Assembly: GCA_044865965.1 (NCBI GenBank)
Contig: JBIOTP010000358.1
Span: 1 to 15,347 of the forward strand
Source of the DNA: Solirubrobacter sp044865965
GTDB taxonomy: Bacteria > Actinomycetota > Thermoleophilia > Solirubrobacterales > Solirubrobacteraceae
Direction of reading: 5' to 3'
Length of the DNA stretch: 15,347 nucleotides
In this document: positions 7,701-13,885 of the stretch, piece by piece
Layout: each line of letters begins with the position of its first letter
Position numbering within the stretch: position 1 is the first letter of the stretch
Program-made: the position numbers and the translations under genes
Notes under the pieces: generated by a model
The model's database searches: none
Seen by the model: only the letters and a program-made list of their open reading frames with translations
What the model was told of the DNA's origin: nothing

Positions 7701-8759
7701 CTAGAAGTCGAACTGGTCGATGTTGTCCTTGTTGAACACCGTCGGCGGGCCGAGCAGCACCTCGCCCTTGGCGCCCACCTCCTTCTTGCCCAGATCGCCG
7801 GCGTCGAACGAGTCGCCCTGGGCGCCGGTGATCTGGTCGGACGCGAGCGCGGCGGCGGCGTAGCCGGCGAGCTCGCCGAGCTTGCCCGGGTCCCACAGCT
7901 CGAAGCCCTCGATCGTGCCGTCCTTGACGAACTTGCGCAGCTGATTGGGCGTCCCGAGCCCGGTCAGCTTGACCTTGCCCTTGTACCTGCTGGACTGCAG
8001 GTAGCGCGCCGCCGCGGCGATCCCGACCGTCGTCGGGCTGATGATGCCCTTCAGGTTCGGATACGCCTGCAGCAGGCCCTGCGTCTCCTGGAAGGACTTC
8101 TGGTCGTCGTCGTTGCCGTACGCGACCTTGACCAGCTTCATCTTCGAGTACTCGGGCTTCTTCAGCTCGTCCTTCATGTACTTGATCCAGGTGTTCTGGT
8201 TGGTCGCGTTCGGCGTCGCCGACAGGATCGCGATGTCGCCCTCGTTGCCGATCTGCTTGGCCAGCAGCTGCACCTCGGTGCGCCCCAGGTCCTCGGCATT
8301 CGCCTGGTTGATGAACAGCTGGCGGCCCTCCGGCGCCGTGTCGGAGTCATAGGTGACGACCTTGATGCCGGCGTTCATCGCCTTCTTGAGCGACGGCACC
8401 ACCGCGTTCGGGTCGTTCGCCGAGATCGCGATCGCCGACACCTTCTGCGTGGTCAGCGTGTTGATGTAGGACACCTGCGAGGACGCGGTGGCCTCGGAGG
8501 GGCCGACCCGCTTGAACGTCGAGCCGAGCGCCTCGACGGCCTTCTTGCCACCGTTGTCGGAAACGGTGAAGTACGGGTTGTTGATCTGCTTGGGCAGGAA
8601 CGCGATCGTCAGCCCCTTCTTGGGCGCCCCGCTCTGGCTCTTGGGCGCCGCCCCGCTCTTGGAGCTCTCGCTCTTGTCGGTGCTGCTCTTCGTCGACCCG
8701 CAACCCGTCACGGCGAGGACGCCGACGAGCGCGCACACCGACGCGATTGACCTGGACAC
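7701..8759 (-). CDS. rhaS: Rhamnose ABC transporter substrate-binding lipoprotein
   Basis: The 352-residue protein starts with a lipoprotein signal peptide whose lipobox is VTGC (C20 would be lipidated). A Ser/Lys-rich low-complexity linker follows (about 21-48) and acts as a membrane tether. The rest is a type I periplasmic sugar-binding fold that begins KGLTIAFLPKQINNPYF, like the LsrB/RhaS group. Known relatives bind L-rhamnose outside the membrane and hand it to the two permeases. It starts with GTG at 8759, with an AGGAGG well placed upstream, 11 nt after the upstream permease gene. Rhamnose specificity is inferred from the operon. The high lysine content stands out in such a GC-rich genome but is common for exported binding proteins. 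Confidence 0.92.
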   Translation of the reverse strand: MSRSIASVCALVGVLAVTGCGSTKSSTDKSESSKSGAAPKSQSGAPKKGLTIAFLPKQINNPYFTVSDNGGKKAVEALGSTFKRVGPSEATASSQVSYINTLTTQKVSAIAISANDPNAVVPSLKKAMNAGIKVVTYDSDTAPEGRQLFINQANAEDLGRTEVQLLAKQIGNEGDIAILSATPNATNQNTWIKYMKDELKKPEYSKMKLVKVAYGNDDDQKSFQETQGLLQAYPNLKGIISPTTVGIAAAARYLQSSRYKGKVKLTGLGTPNQLRKFVKDGTIEGFELWDPGKLGELAGYAAAALASDQITGAQGDSFDAGDLGKKEVGAKGEVLLGPPTVFNKDNIDQFDF

Positions 8760-8770
8760 TGCTTCCCTCC

Positions 8771-9766
8771 TCAGGAACTGGTGGGGGTGGTGGATGGATG
8801 ACTGCGGCGGAGCGCCTCACGCACCCGGGCGGCGACGCTCGGGCCGAGGACGGACAGCAGCAGCAGGCCGCCGGTGACGATCGTGAGAGCGTCCGACGAG
8901 ACGTTGTTCAGCGTGAGCGCGTTGCGCAGCGTCCCGAGCAGGAACACCGCCACGATCACGCCCAGCAGGTGGCCGCGACCGCCGAAGATCGACACGCCGC
9001 CGAGCAGCACGCAGGCGACCACGGAGAGCTCGAGGCCCGCGCCGTTGTCGCCACGGGCACTGCCGAAGCGCATCGTGTAGACGACCCCGGCCAGGGCGGA
9101 GACCAGACCCGAGACGACGAACAGCCACAGCTTGATGCGCTTGACGCGCAGGCCGGCGAAGCGGGCCGCCTCCTCGTTGGCGCCGATCGCGAAGATCGCG
9201 CGCCCGACCGCGGTGCGGTGCAGCACGACGCCGAAGATCACGGCGAGGACCGCGAACAGCACGGTCGGGTTCGGGATCTGCGTGCCTGCGAACGAGCCCT
9301 GGCCGAGGTTCAGGTAGTCGCTCGGGAACTCGGTGACCGCCTGGTCGCCGAGGATCACGAAGGCGAGCCCGCGGTACAGCGCGAGCGTGCCGATCGTCAC
9401 CGCCAGCGACGGCAGCCCGAGCCGCGTGACCAGCAGCCCGTTGACGGCGCCGCACAGCGCGCCCACGAGCAGCACCGTGGGGATGATCAGCTCGATCGCC
9501 CAGCCGTGGTTCCACAGCGAGCCGAGCAGCGCGCTCGTCAGGCCGAGCACCGAGGCGACCGAGAGGTCGATCTCGGCGGCGACGATCACGAGCGTCAGCG
9601 GCAGCGCGATCAGCGCGACCTCGGCGACGTCGGAGAGCACCGAGTTCAGGTTCTGGCCGCCGATGAAGCCGTCGGCGGTGGCCGCGCCGTAGAGCACGGA
9701 TACGAGCAGCAGGAAGACGGTGAGCGTCTCCCAGCGGCCCAGGCGGGCGCGCAGCTCAGCGGGCAT
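8771..9766 (-). CDS. rhaQ: Rhamnose ABC transporter permease (second)
   Basis: The 331-residue protein is an integral membrane protein of the RbsC/LsrC-type permease family, with about eight to ten hydrophobic segments. It has EIDLSVASVLGL (the family's xxDLSVG-like motif) and the cytoplasmic coupling segment AIGANEEAARFAGLRVKR that contacts the ATPase. It forms the sugar channel together with the other permease. Start: an in-frame GTG lies at 9775, but the ribosome-binding AGGAG overlaps it, whereas the ATG at 9766 sits 8 nt after that AGGAG, so the ATG is preferred. It overlaps the end of the preceding permease gene by 11 nt. The symbol is assigned by gene order (T, P, Q as in Rhizobium); P and Q cannot be told apart by sequence alone. 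Confidence 0.88.
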   Translation of the reverse strand: MPAELRARLGRWETLTVFLLLVSVLYGAATADGFIGGQNLNSVLSDVAEVALIALPLTLVIVAAEIDLSVASVLGLTSALLGSLWNHGWAIELIIPTVLLVGALCGAVNGLLVTRLGLPSLAVTIGTLALYRGLAFVILGDQAVTEFPSDYLNLGQGSFAGTQIPNPTVLFAVLAVIFGVVLHRTAVGRAIFAIGANEEAARFAGLRVKRIKLWLFVVSGLVSALAGVVYTMRFGSARGDNGAGLELSVVACVLLGGVSIFGGRGHLLGVIVAVFLLGTLRNALTLNNVSSDALTIVTGGLLLLSVLGPSVAARVREALRRSHPSTTPTSS

Positions 9767-10802
9767 GGCGACCACTCCTCTTGCGCAGCAGGGCGGCCAC
9801 GCGCAGCGCGAGCAGCCGGTCGAGTCCGATGGCGACCAGCAGCAGCGCGCCGTCGATCGCCTGCTCCCAGAACTGGTTGACCTTGAGGATCACGAGCGCC
9901 GACTTGATGCAGGCCAGCAGCAGCGCGCCCAGCGCCGCGCCGTAGACGCTGCCCGAGCCGCCGAAGATGGCCACGCCGCCGACCACGACGGCGGCCACCA
10001 CGGCGAGCTCCTGGCCCGTGCCCGCGTTCGCGTCCAGGGTCCCGAAGCGCGCCGCGTACAGCACGCCCGCGAGGCCCGCCAGCGCGCCGCTGACCACGAA
10101 GGCGCCCAACACCCGACGCCCGACGCGGATGCCGGCGAGCGTGGCCGCGTCCGGGTTGGAGCCGATCGCGTACAGCTCGCGGCCCATGCGCGCGCTGCGC
10201 ATGACCGTGCCCACGGCGACCAGCACGGCGAGCGTGATCAGCGCCAGCACCGGCACGCCGAGGACTGTGGACCCGCCGAGCTTGAGGAACCCGTCGGGCA
10301 TGTCGGCGGCGTTGATCTGCCGGCCCTTCGCCCACACGAAGTCGATCCCGCGGATCACGTACAGCGTGCCGAGCGTGATCACCAGCGACGGCACCCGCGC
10401 GAGCGACACCATCGCGCCGTTGAGCGCGCCGAAGAACGCGCCGAACGCGATCCCGGCCGCGAACGCGACCGGGATCGCGACGTGATGGTCGGCGAACAGC
10501 ACGCCGGTCAGGAACGCCGTGATGCCGAGCACCGAACCGACCGAAAGGTCGATGTTGCGCGTCACCACGACGACCGTCTGGCCGATCGCCAGCAGCGCCA
10601 CGATCGCGACGTTGAGCAGGATGTCGCGGACGTTCTGGCTGTTCAGGAACCGCGAGTTGGCCGCGCTCGTGCCCAGCACCAGCAGCACCAGCACGCCGAC
10701 GAGGCTCAGCTCGCGTGCGCGGATGATCGTGTCCACCAGCGCGCGGCCGCTGCGCTCCCGCTCGGCGGGGGGCGCCGGCGCGACCTCGGCACGCGCGCTC
10801 AC
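9756..10802 (-). CDS. rhaP: Rhamnose ABC transporter permease (first)
   Basis: The 348-residue inner-membrane permease is of the RbsC/LsrC type. After a short cytoplasmic N-terminus (Ala/Pro/Arg-rich, about 30 residues) come multiple hydrophobic segments, the motif RNIDLSVGSVLGI, and the ATPase-coupling segment AIGSNPDAATLAGIRVGRR. Related to the next gene but clearly diverged, it would pair with it as a heterodimer. Start: the GTG at 10802 forms a GTGA overlap with the stop of the ATPase gene. The open frame continues upstream only as a shadow of that gene. Stop and downstream start overlap by 11 nt. Rhamnose specificity is from context. Confidence 0.88.
   Translation of the reverse strand: MSARAEVAPAPPAERERSGRALVDTIIRARELSLVGVLVLLVLGTSAANSRFLNSQNVRDILLNVAIVALLAIGQTVVVVTRNIDLSVGSVLGITAFLTGVLFADHHVAIPVAFAAGIAFGAFFGALNGAMVSLARVPSLVITLGTLYVIRGIDFVWAKGRQINAADMPDGFLKLGGSTVLGVPVLALITLAVLVAVGTVMRSARMGRELYAIGSNPDAATLAGIRVGRRVLGAFVVSGALAGLAGVLYAARFGTLDANAGTGQELAVVAAVVVGGVAIFGGSGSVYGAALGALLLACIKSALVILKVNQFWEQAIDGALLLVAIGLDRLLALRVAALLRKRSGRHAR
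9775..9779 (-). promoter_or_regulatory. Ribosome binding site deciding the rhaQ start
   Basis: AGGAG on the minus strand has its last G as the first base of the upstream GTG candidate (9775) and lies 8 nt before the ATG at 9766. This spacing rules against the GTG and supports the ATG. The site lies inside the end of the preceding permease gene, so the two genes are probably translated in coupled fashion. Confidence 0.6.
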
Positions 10803-12304
10803 GCTGCCGCCTCGAGCTGGCCGGTCGCCGCGCGGACGACGGACTCCTCGTCGGCCTCGGAGCGCGACAGCTCGCGCACCAGGCGGCCCTCGTGCATCAC
10901 CAGCACGCGGTCGGCCATTCCCAGCACCTCCGGCAGCTCCGAGGAGATCATCAGCACGGCCAAGCCCTGGCCCGCGAGCTCGGACATCAGCCGGTGCACC
11001 TCGGCCTTGGTGCCGACGTCGATGCCGCGCGTCGGCTCGTCGATGATGAGCACCTTCGGGCCGGTGGCGAGCCACTTGCCGAGCACGACCTTCTGCTGGT
11101 TGCCGCCCGAGAGGAACCCGACGGGATCCGCCAGCCGATGGAACCTCAGCTGCAGGCGCTCGGCCCAGTGCGCGGCGAGCCGGCCCTCGGTCCCGCCGCC
11201 GATGAGGCCCAGCCTGCCGGCGACCGCGTCGAGCCGGGTCAGCGCCATGTTGCGCTCGATCGAAAGCTCCATCACGAGGCCCTGCTGGCGGCGGTCTTCG
11301 GGAACCAGCCCCACGCCCGCGCGCATCGCCGCGCGCGGCGAGCCCACCGGCAGCCGGTTGCCGTCGACCTCCACATGACCGGCGTCGGGCTTGTCGATGC
11401 CGAAGATCGCCCGCGCCACCTCGCTGCGGCCGGCGCCGACCAGGCCCGCGAGCGCGACGATCTCGCCGCGGCGCACCTCGAACGACACGTCGAAGAACAC
11501 GCCCTCGCGCGTAAGCCGCGAGACCTTCAGGACCGGCGCGCCGATCTCCGCCTCCAGCTTCGGGAACAGCTGCGAGAGCTCGCGGCCGACCATGCGCCGC
11601 ACCAGGTCGTCGGTCGTCAGCCCTCTGACGGGCCCGTCGTGCGTCACCTCGCCGTCGCGGAGGACCGTGACGGTCGTGCCGATCACGAAGATCTCCTCGA
11701 GCCGGTGCGAGATGAACAGCACCGCGGCTCCGCGCTCCTGGAGCGTCCGGACGACACCGAAGAGCCGTCGCACCTCGTGTCCCGACAGCGCGGCCGTCGG
11801 TTCGTCCATGATCAACACGCGCGCGTCGAACGACAGCGCCTTGGCGATCTCGACGATCTGCTGGTCGGCGATCGAGAGGCCGCGGACGGGCTGCTCCGGA
11901 TCGAGCCGGACGCCCAGGCGGTCCATCAGCCCCTTGACCGAGCTGTGCAGCGCCCGGCGGTCGATCCGGCGCAGCGCGCCGAGCGGGTGCCGGCCCATCA
12001 TCACGTTCTCCGCCACCGAGAGGTCCGGGAACAGCGTCGGCTCCTGATAGATCACCGCGACGCCCGCGTCGCGTGCGTCGGCCGGGCCGTGGAAGTGGGC
12101 CTCCTCGCCGTCCACGAGCACGCGGCCGTCATCCGGCCGCTGCACGCCGGCCAGCATCCGGACGATCGTGGACTTGCCGGCGCCGTTCTCGCCCGCCAGT
12201 GCCCGAACCTCGCCGGCGTGCAGCGCGATGTTCACACCGCGCGCCGCGCGAACGGCACCGTAGGACTTGCTCGCGCCCTCGAGCGCAAGGATCGGTTGGC
12301 TCAT
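10799..12304 (-). CDS. rhaT: Rhamnose ABC transporter ATP-binding protein (two ATPase domains)
   Basis: The 501-residue protein contains two fused ABC ATPase domains, as usual for the ribose/rhamnose-type sugar importers. Domain 1 has Walker A GENGAGKS (38-45), a signature-like LSIADQQ (143-149) and Walker B VLIMDEPT (163-170). Domain 2 has the altered Walker A GLVGAGRS (287-294, lacking the lysine), a full LSGGNQQ signature (398-404) and Walker B VLIIDEPT (418-425). The missing lysine and the unusual first signature are typical of this family, not damage. It energises rhamnose import. The ATG at 12304 has AGGAG 9 nt upstream (12314-12318). In-frame starts further up would place the promoter inside the gene. 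It is the first gene of the operon. RhaT here is the ABC ATPase, not the E. coli proton symporter of the same name. Confidence 0.92.
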   Translation of the reverse strand: MSQPILALEGASKSYGAVRAARGVNIALHAGEVRALAGENGAGKSTIVRMLAGVQRPDDGRVLVDGEEAHFHGPADARDAGVAVIYQEPTLFPDLSVAENVMMGRHPLGALRRIDRRALHSSVKGLMDRLGVRLDPEQPVRGLSIADQQIVEIAKALSFDARVLIMDEPTAALSGHEVRRLFGVVRTLQERGAAVLFISHRLEEIFVIGTTVTVLRDGEVTHDGPVRGLTTDDLVRRMVGRELSQLFPKLEAEIGAPVLKVSRLTREGVFFDVSFEVRRGEIVALAGLVGAGRSEVARAIFGIDKPDAGHVEVDGNRLPVGSPRAAMRAGVGLVPEDRRQQGLVMELSIERNMALTRLDAVAGRLGLIGGGTEGRLAAHWAERLQLRFHRLADPVGFLSGGNQQKVVLGKWLATGPKVLIIDEPTRGIDVGTKAEVHRLMSELAGQGLAVLMISSELPEVLGMADRVLVMHEGRLVRELSRSEADEESVVRAATGQLEAAA

Positions 12305-12337
12305 CAATGACCTCTCCTCGGACAACAACCGCAACGC

Positions 12338-12366
12338 ACCATAATCGCTCATACACGACTCGTCAA
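12338..12366 (-). promoter_or_regulatory. Promoter of the rhamnose operon
   Basis: On the minus strand TTGACG (12366-12361) is a near-consensus -35 box. A 17-nt spacer separates it from TATGGT (12343-12338), a -10 box with four of six consensus bases. Transcription would start near 12331 and give a leader of about 27 nt containing the rhaT ribosome binding site. The -35 box is part of the palindrome at 12361-12390, so a repressor bound there would block polymerase. Confidence 0.65.
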
Positions 12367-12390
12367 GAGGCTCATCTGGACCTTTTGACG
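12361..12390. promoter_or_regulatory. Palindromic operator candidate for the DeoR-family regulator
   Basis: CGTCAAGAGG (12361-12370) and CCTTTTGACG (12381-12390) are inverted arms matching at 9 of 10 positions with a 10-nt spacer. A third half-site, CCCTTGACG, ends at 12415, 25 nt from the end of the right arm and in the same orientation. The palindrome covers the -35 box of the operon promoter and lies between two divergent genes, one of them a regulator. That is the usual position for an operator controlling both. The binding protein is inferred, not shown. Confidence 0.6.
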
Positions 12391-12428
12391 GTGCCGTGTG
12401 GCCGCTCCCTTGACGATTTCGGGCGGAC

Positions 12429-13301
12429 ATGATTGGCTGCAAGTGGGCCGCCGAACACCTAGCAGCGGTCAGGAGCCCGACAATCGCACGTAAACGAGCA
12501 GAGACCGGTCACCTCCTCGCCGAGACACGGCGGCACGCGATCGAGGAGCACCTCCGCTCGACGGGCGCGGTGAGCGTCGCCGAGGTCGAGGACCGCTTCG
12601 GCGTTTCGCCGATGACCGCCCGCCGCGATCTCGCGGAGCTCGAGCGGCGGGGGGTGGTGCGGCGCACTCACGGCGGCGCGGTGCTGCCGCACGCGTCCGC
12701 CAGGGAGGACTCGTTCGCGCGCCGGCTGGAGGTGGCGGCCGACGAGAAGCGGCAGCTCGCGGCGGCCGCGGTCGCGACGCTGTCCGAGGGCGAGTCCGTG
12801 TTCCTGGACTCGTCGACGACCAGCTACTTCGTGGCCCGTCGCATCGCCGAGACGCAGATCGACGTCACCGTGCTGACAAACAGCCTGCCGATCGCGGACC
12901 TGCTGTTCAATCAGGCCGGCCCCGGGCTCGAGGTGATCGTCATGGGCGGCACGCTCCGCCGGCTCAATCGCTCCTTCGTCGGCCCGGTCGCCGTGCAGGC
13001 CGTGCGCGGCCACTTCGCCGACCGCTTGCTCTTCAGCGTCAAGGCCGTGGCCGCAAACGGCATGCTCACCGAGGCCGACCAGCTCGAGGCCGAGGTCAAG
13101 CGCGCGATGATCGCCCAGGCCGGGCACTCGACGGTGCTCCTCGACCGCTCCAAGCTGTCAGCACGCGGGCTCAGCGCGATCGTCCCCGTGAGCGACGTCT
13201 CGCAAGTCGTCGGCGTAGGGCTGTCGTCCGACGACGTCACGACGCTCCGGGGCCACGGCGCGAACGTCGAGAGCATCCCGCTCGCGCCCGGAGCGTCGTG
13301 A
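12429..13301 (+). CDS. rhaR: DeoR-family transcriptional regulator, probable rhamnose operon repressor
   Basis: The 290-residue protein has an N-terminal winged helix-turn-helix (about 33-85: VSVAEVEDRFGVSPMTARRDLAELERRGVVRRTHGGAV, quoted here in pieces as VSVAEVEDRFGVS then PMTARRDLAELE), followed by the DeoR sugar-phosphate sensor domain (about 97-260) with DSSTTSYFVARRI, VLTNSLPIADLL and MGGTLRR. DeoR regulators of sugar operons commonly release DNA when they bind a phosphorylated pathway intermediate; here rhamnulose-1-phosphate is a guess. Family members usually begin near residue 29, so this one has a ~28-residue N-terminal extension. No other ATG, GTG or TTG lies in frame between 12429 and the HTH, so 12429 is the only standard start. 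Only a weak GGGCGG sits upstream, close to the ATG. The symbol is from context and is not unique in use. Confidence 0.85.
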   Translation: MIGCKWAAEHLAAVRSPTIARKRAETGHLLAETRRHAIEEHLRSTGAVSVAEVEDRFGVSPMTARRDLAELERRGVVRRTHGGAVLPHASAREDSFARRLEVAADEKRQLAAAAVATLSEGESVFLDSSTTSYFVARRIAETQIDVTVLTNSLPIADLLFNQAGPGLEVIVMGGTLRRLNRSFVGPVAVQAVRGHFADRLLFSVKAVAANGMLTEADQLEAEVKRAMIAQAGHSTVLLDRSKLSARGLSAIVPVSDVSQVVGVGLSSDDVTTLRGHGANVESIPLAPGAS

Positions 13302-13374
13302 TCGTTCGCTGTAGAGATCGTATATGTGCGATCTTGCGCGGCTTGCCCCGCGGACGGGTCGGGCGGTGTGGAGG

Positions 13375-13415
13375 TGCTCGAGCGGCTGGGTGCGAGGTGG
13401 TGTTCCGCTCGAGCA
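13375..13415. repeat. 11-bp perfect inverted repeat with 19-nt loop
   Basis: TGCTCGAGCGG (13375-13385) is the exact reverse complement of CCGCTCGAGCA (13405-13415). An 11-bp perfect stem is unlikely by chance at one given place, even in GC-rich DNA. It could be an RNA hairpin or a protein-binding palindrome. The left arm continues into GAGCGGCTG, a sequence also seen in D-arms of serine tRNAs. Confidence 0.7.
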
Positions 13416-13437
13416 GACGTGCGGGGGTGCAAATCCC

Positions 13438-13455
13438 GGTACGGCCTGCCGTACC
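13438..13455. repeat. 7-bp perfect hairpin after the T-arm-like motif
   Basis: GGTACGG and CCGTACC flank a CCTG loop. It directly follows the T-arm-like GGTGCAAATCCC. No T-run follows, so it is not a standard intrinsic terminator. Confidence 0.6.
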
Positions 13456-13513
13456 CCGATTGGCGCGCTGGCCCCTTGGCAGCGACCCCCCGGGTCGGAG
13501 AGACTCGCGCGTG

Positions 13514-13885
13514 ATGGCCCTCGCCCGCTTCCTCGCCTGGCTCGGAGGCGCCGCCGGTCCCGCCCCGGGACCGGACGACCTCGTGCGCTGCCGGCTGTGC
13601 GGCCGCGACTTCGTGAACCCGGTCGACTGGGAGCCGGTCGGCGAGGACGCGTGGTGGATGCTGCTGCGCTGCGGCGAGTGCCACACGTGGCGCGAGGTGA
13701 CGGTCCTCAACGCGGTCGCCGAGCGCTTCGACGCCGAGCTCGACCGGCGCGCGGACGTGGTCGCGCGTGCGCTCCATCGCCTCGACCGCGAGCGCATGGT
13801 GGCCCAGGTCGAGGCGATGATCGTGGCGCTGCGCCGCGGGCTGATCGACGCCGCGGACTTCGCCGCGCCGCTCAGCGGAAGCTGA
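13514..13885 (+). CDS. Small zinc-ribbon protein of unknown function
   Basis: The 123-residue product has two CxxC pairs, C26-RL-C29 and C53-GE-C56 (followed by H57), 23 residues apart, which is the layout of a four-cysteine zinc ribbon. The ribbon is followed by a charged, probably helical tail (about 62-115: Arg, Glu, Asp and Ala-rich, with MVAQVEAMIVALRRGLID). No signal peptide is convincing, so it is probably cytoplasmic. I do not recognise the family; a nucleic-acid or protein-binding role is only a general inference from zinc ribbons. The ATG at 13514 has GGAGAG about 10 nt upstream. The frame stays open up to 13298, but the extra part encodes the hairpin region and looks non-protein. 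The 3' end overlaps the convergent gene by 14 bp. Confidence 0.75.
   Translation: MALARFLAWLGGAAGPAPGPDDLVRCRLCGRDFVNPVDWEPVGEDAWWMLLRCGECHTWREVTVLNAVAERFDAELDRRADVVARALHRLDRERMVAQVEAMIVALRRGLIDAADFAAPLSGS

Larger units (their letters stand above)
13302..13513 (+). other. 212-nt gap filled with hairpins; possible structured RNA or leader
   Basis: Four stems lie in a row. AGATCG/CGATCT (13315-13320 with 13329-13334) has an 8-nt loop. CGCGG/CCGCG (13337-13341 with 13348-13352) has a 6-nt loop. An 11-bp perfect stem is at 13375-13385 with 13405-13415. A 7-bp stem GGTACGG/CCGTACC is at 13438-13455. Between the last two is GGTGCAAATCCC (13426-13437), which looks like a tRNA T-arm with one change. 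A further 7-bp long-range pairing (13390-13396 with 13504-13510) is possible. GGAGAG (13498-13503) serves as the ribosome binding site of the next gene. I could not assign a known RNA family. Confidence 0.4.

Noticed and set aside
12385..12420. TTGACG at 12385 or 12410 as the -35 box of the regulator gene
   Set aside because: No -10-like hexamer lies 16-18 nt downstream of either copy before the start codon, so no promoter for this gene is claimed; the copies are better read as operator half-sites.
12304..12442. Upstream-extended start for the ABC ATPase gene
   Set aside because: It would cover the promoter and operator; the ATG at 12304 has a good AGGAG and matches the family start.
13362..13447. 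A tRNA gene (serine-like D-arm and T-arm motifs)
   Set aside because: The T-stem has only three good pairs, the T-loop has G in place of the invariant second T, the acceptor stem has a G-G clash, and no 5-bp anticodon stem with a 7-nt loop can be built. At most it is a remnant.
13438..13460. Circularly permuted tRNA or tmRNA, because the T-arm-like motif is followed at once by self-complementary acceptor-like arms
   Set aside because: The loop between the arms is only four bases, there is no CCA, and no D-arm or tag-coding sequence can be recognised downstream.
13390..13510. A cobalamin or FMN riboswitch, suggested by GGTGCAAATCC and GTCGGAGAGACTCGC before the next gene
   Set aside because: The GGTGnAAnTCC core is shared by both classes, but the other conserved blocks (GGGAA and CCCGC-ACTG for cobalamin; ACCGGCGGT and CCGCGA for FMN) are missing, and the downstream gene has no link to either cofactor.
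13298..13513. A longer version of the zinc-ribbon protein starting at GTG 13298
   Set aside because: The frame is open by GC-rich chance; the encoded residues are Arg/Pro/Gly-rich, coincide with hairpins, and the ATG at 13514 has its own ribosome binding site.
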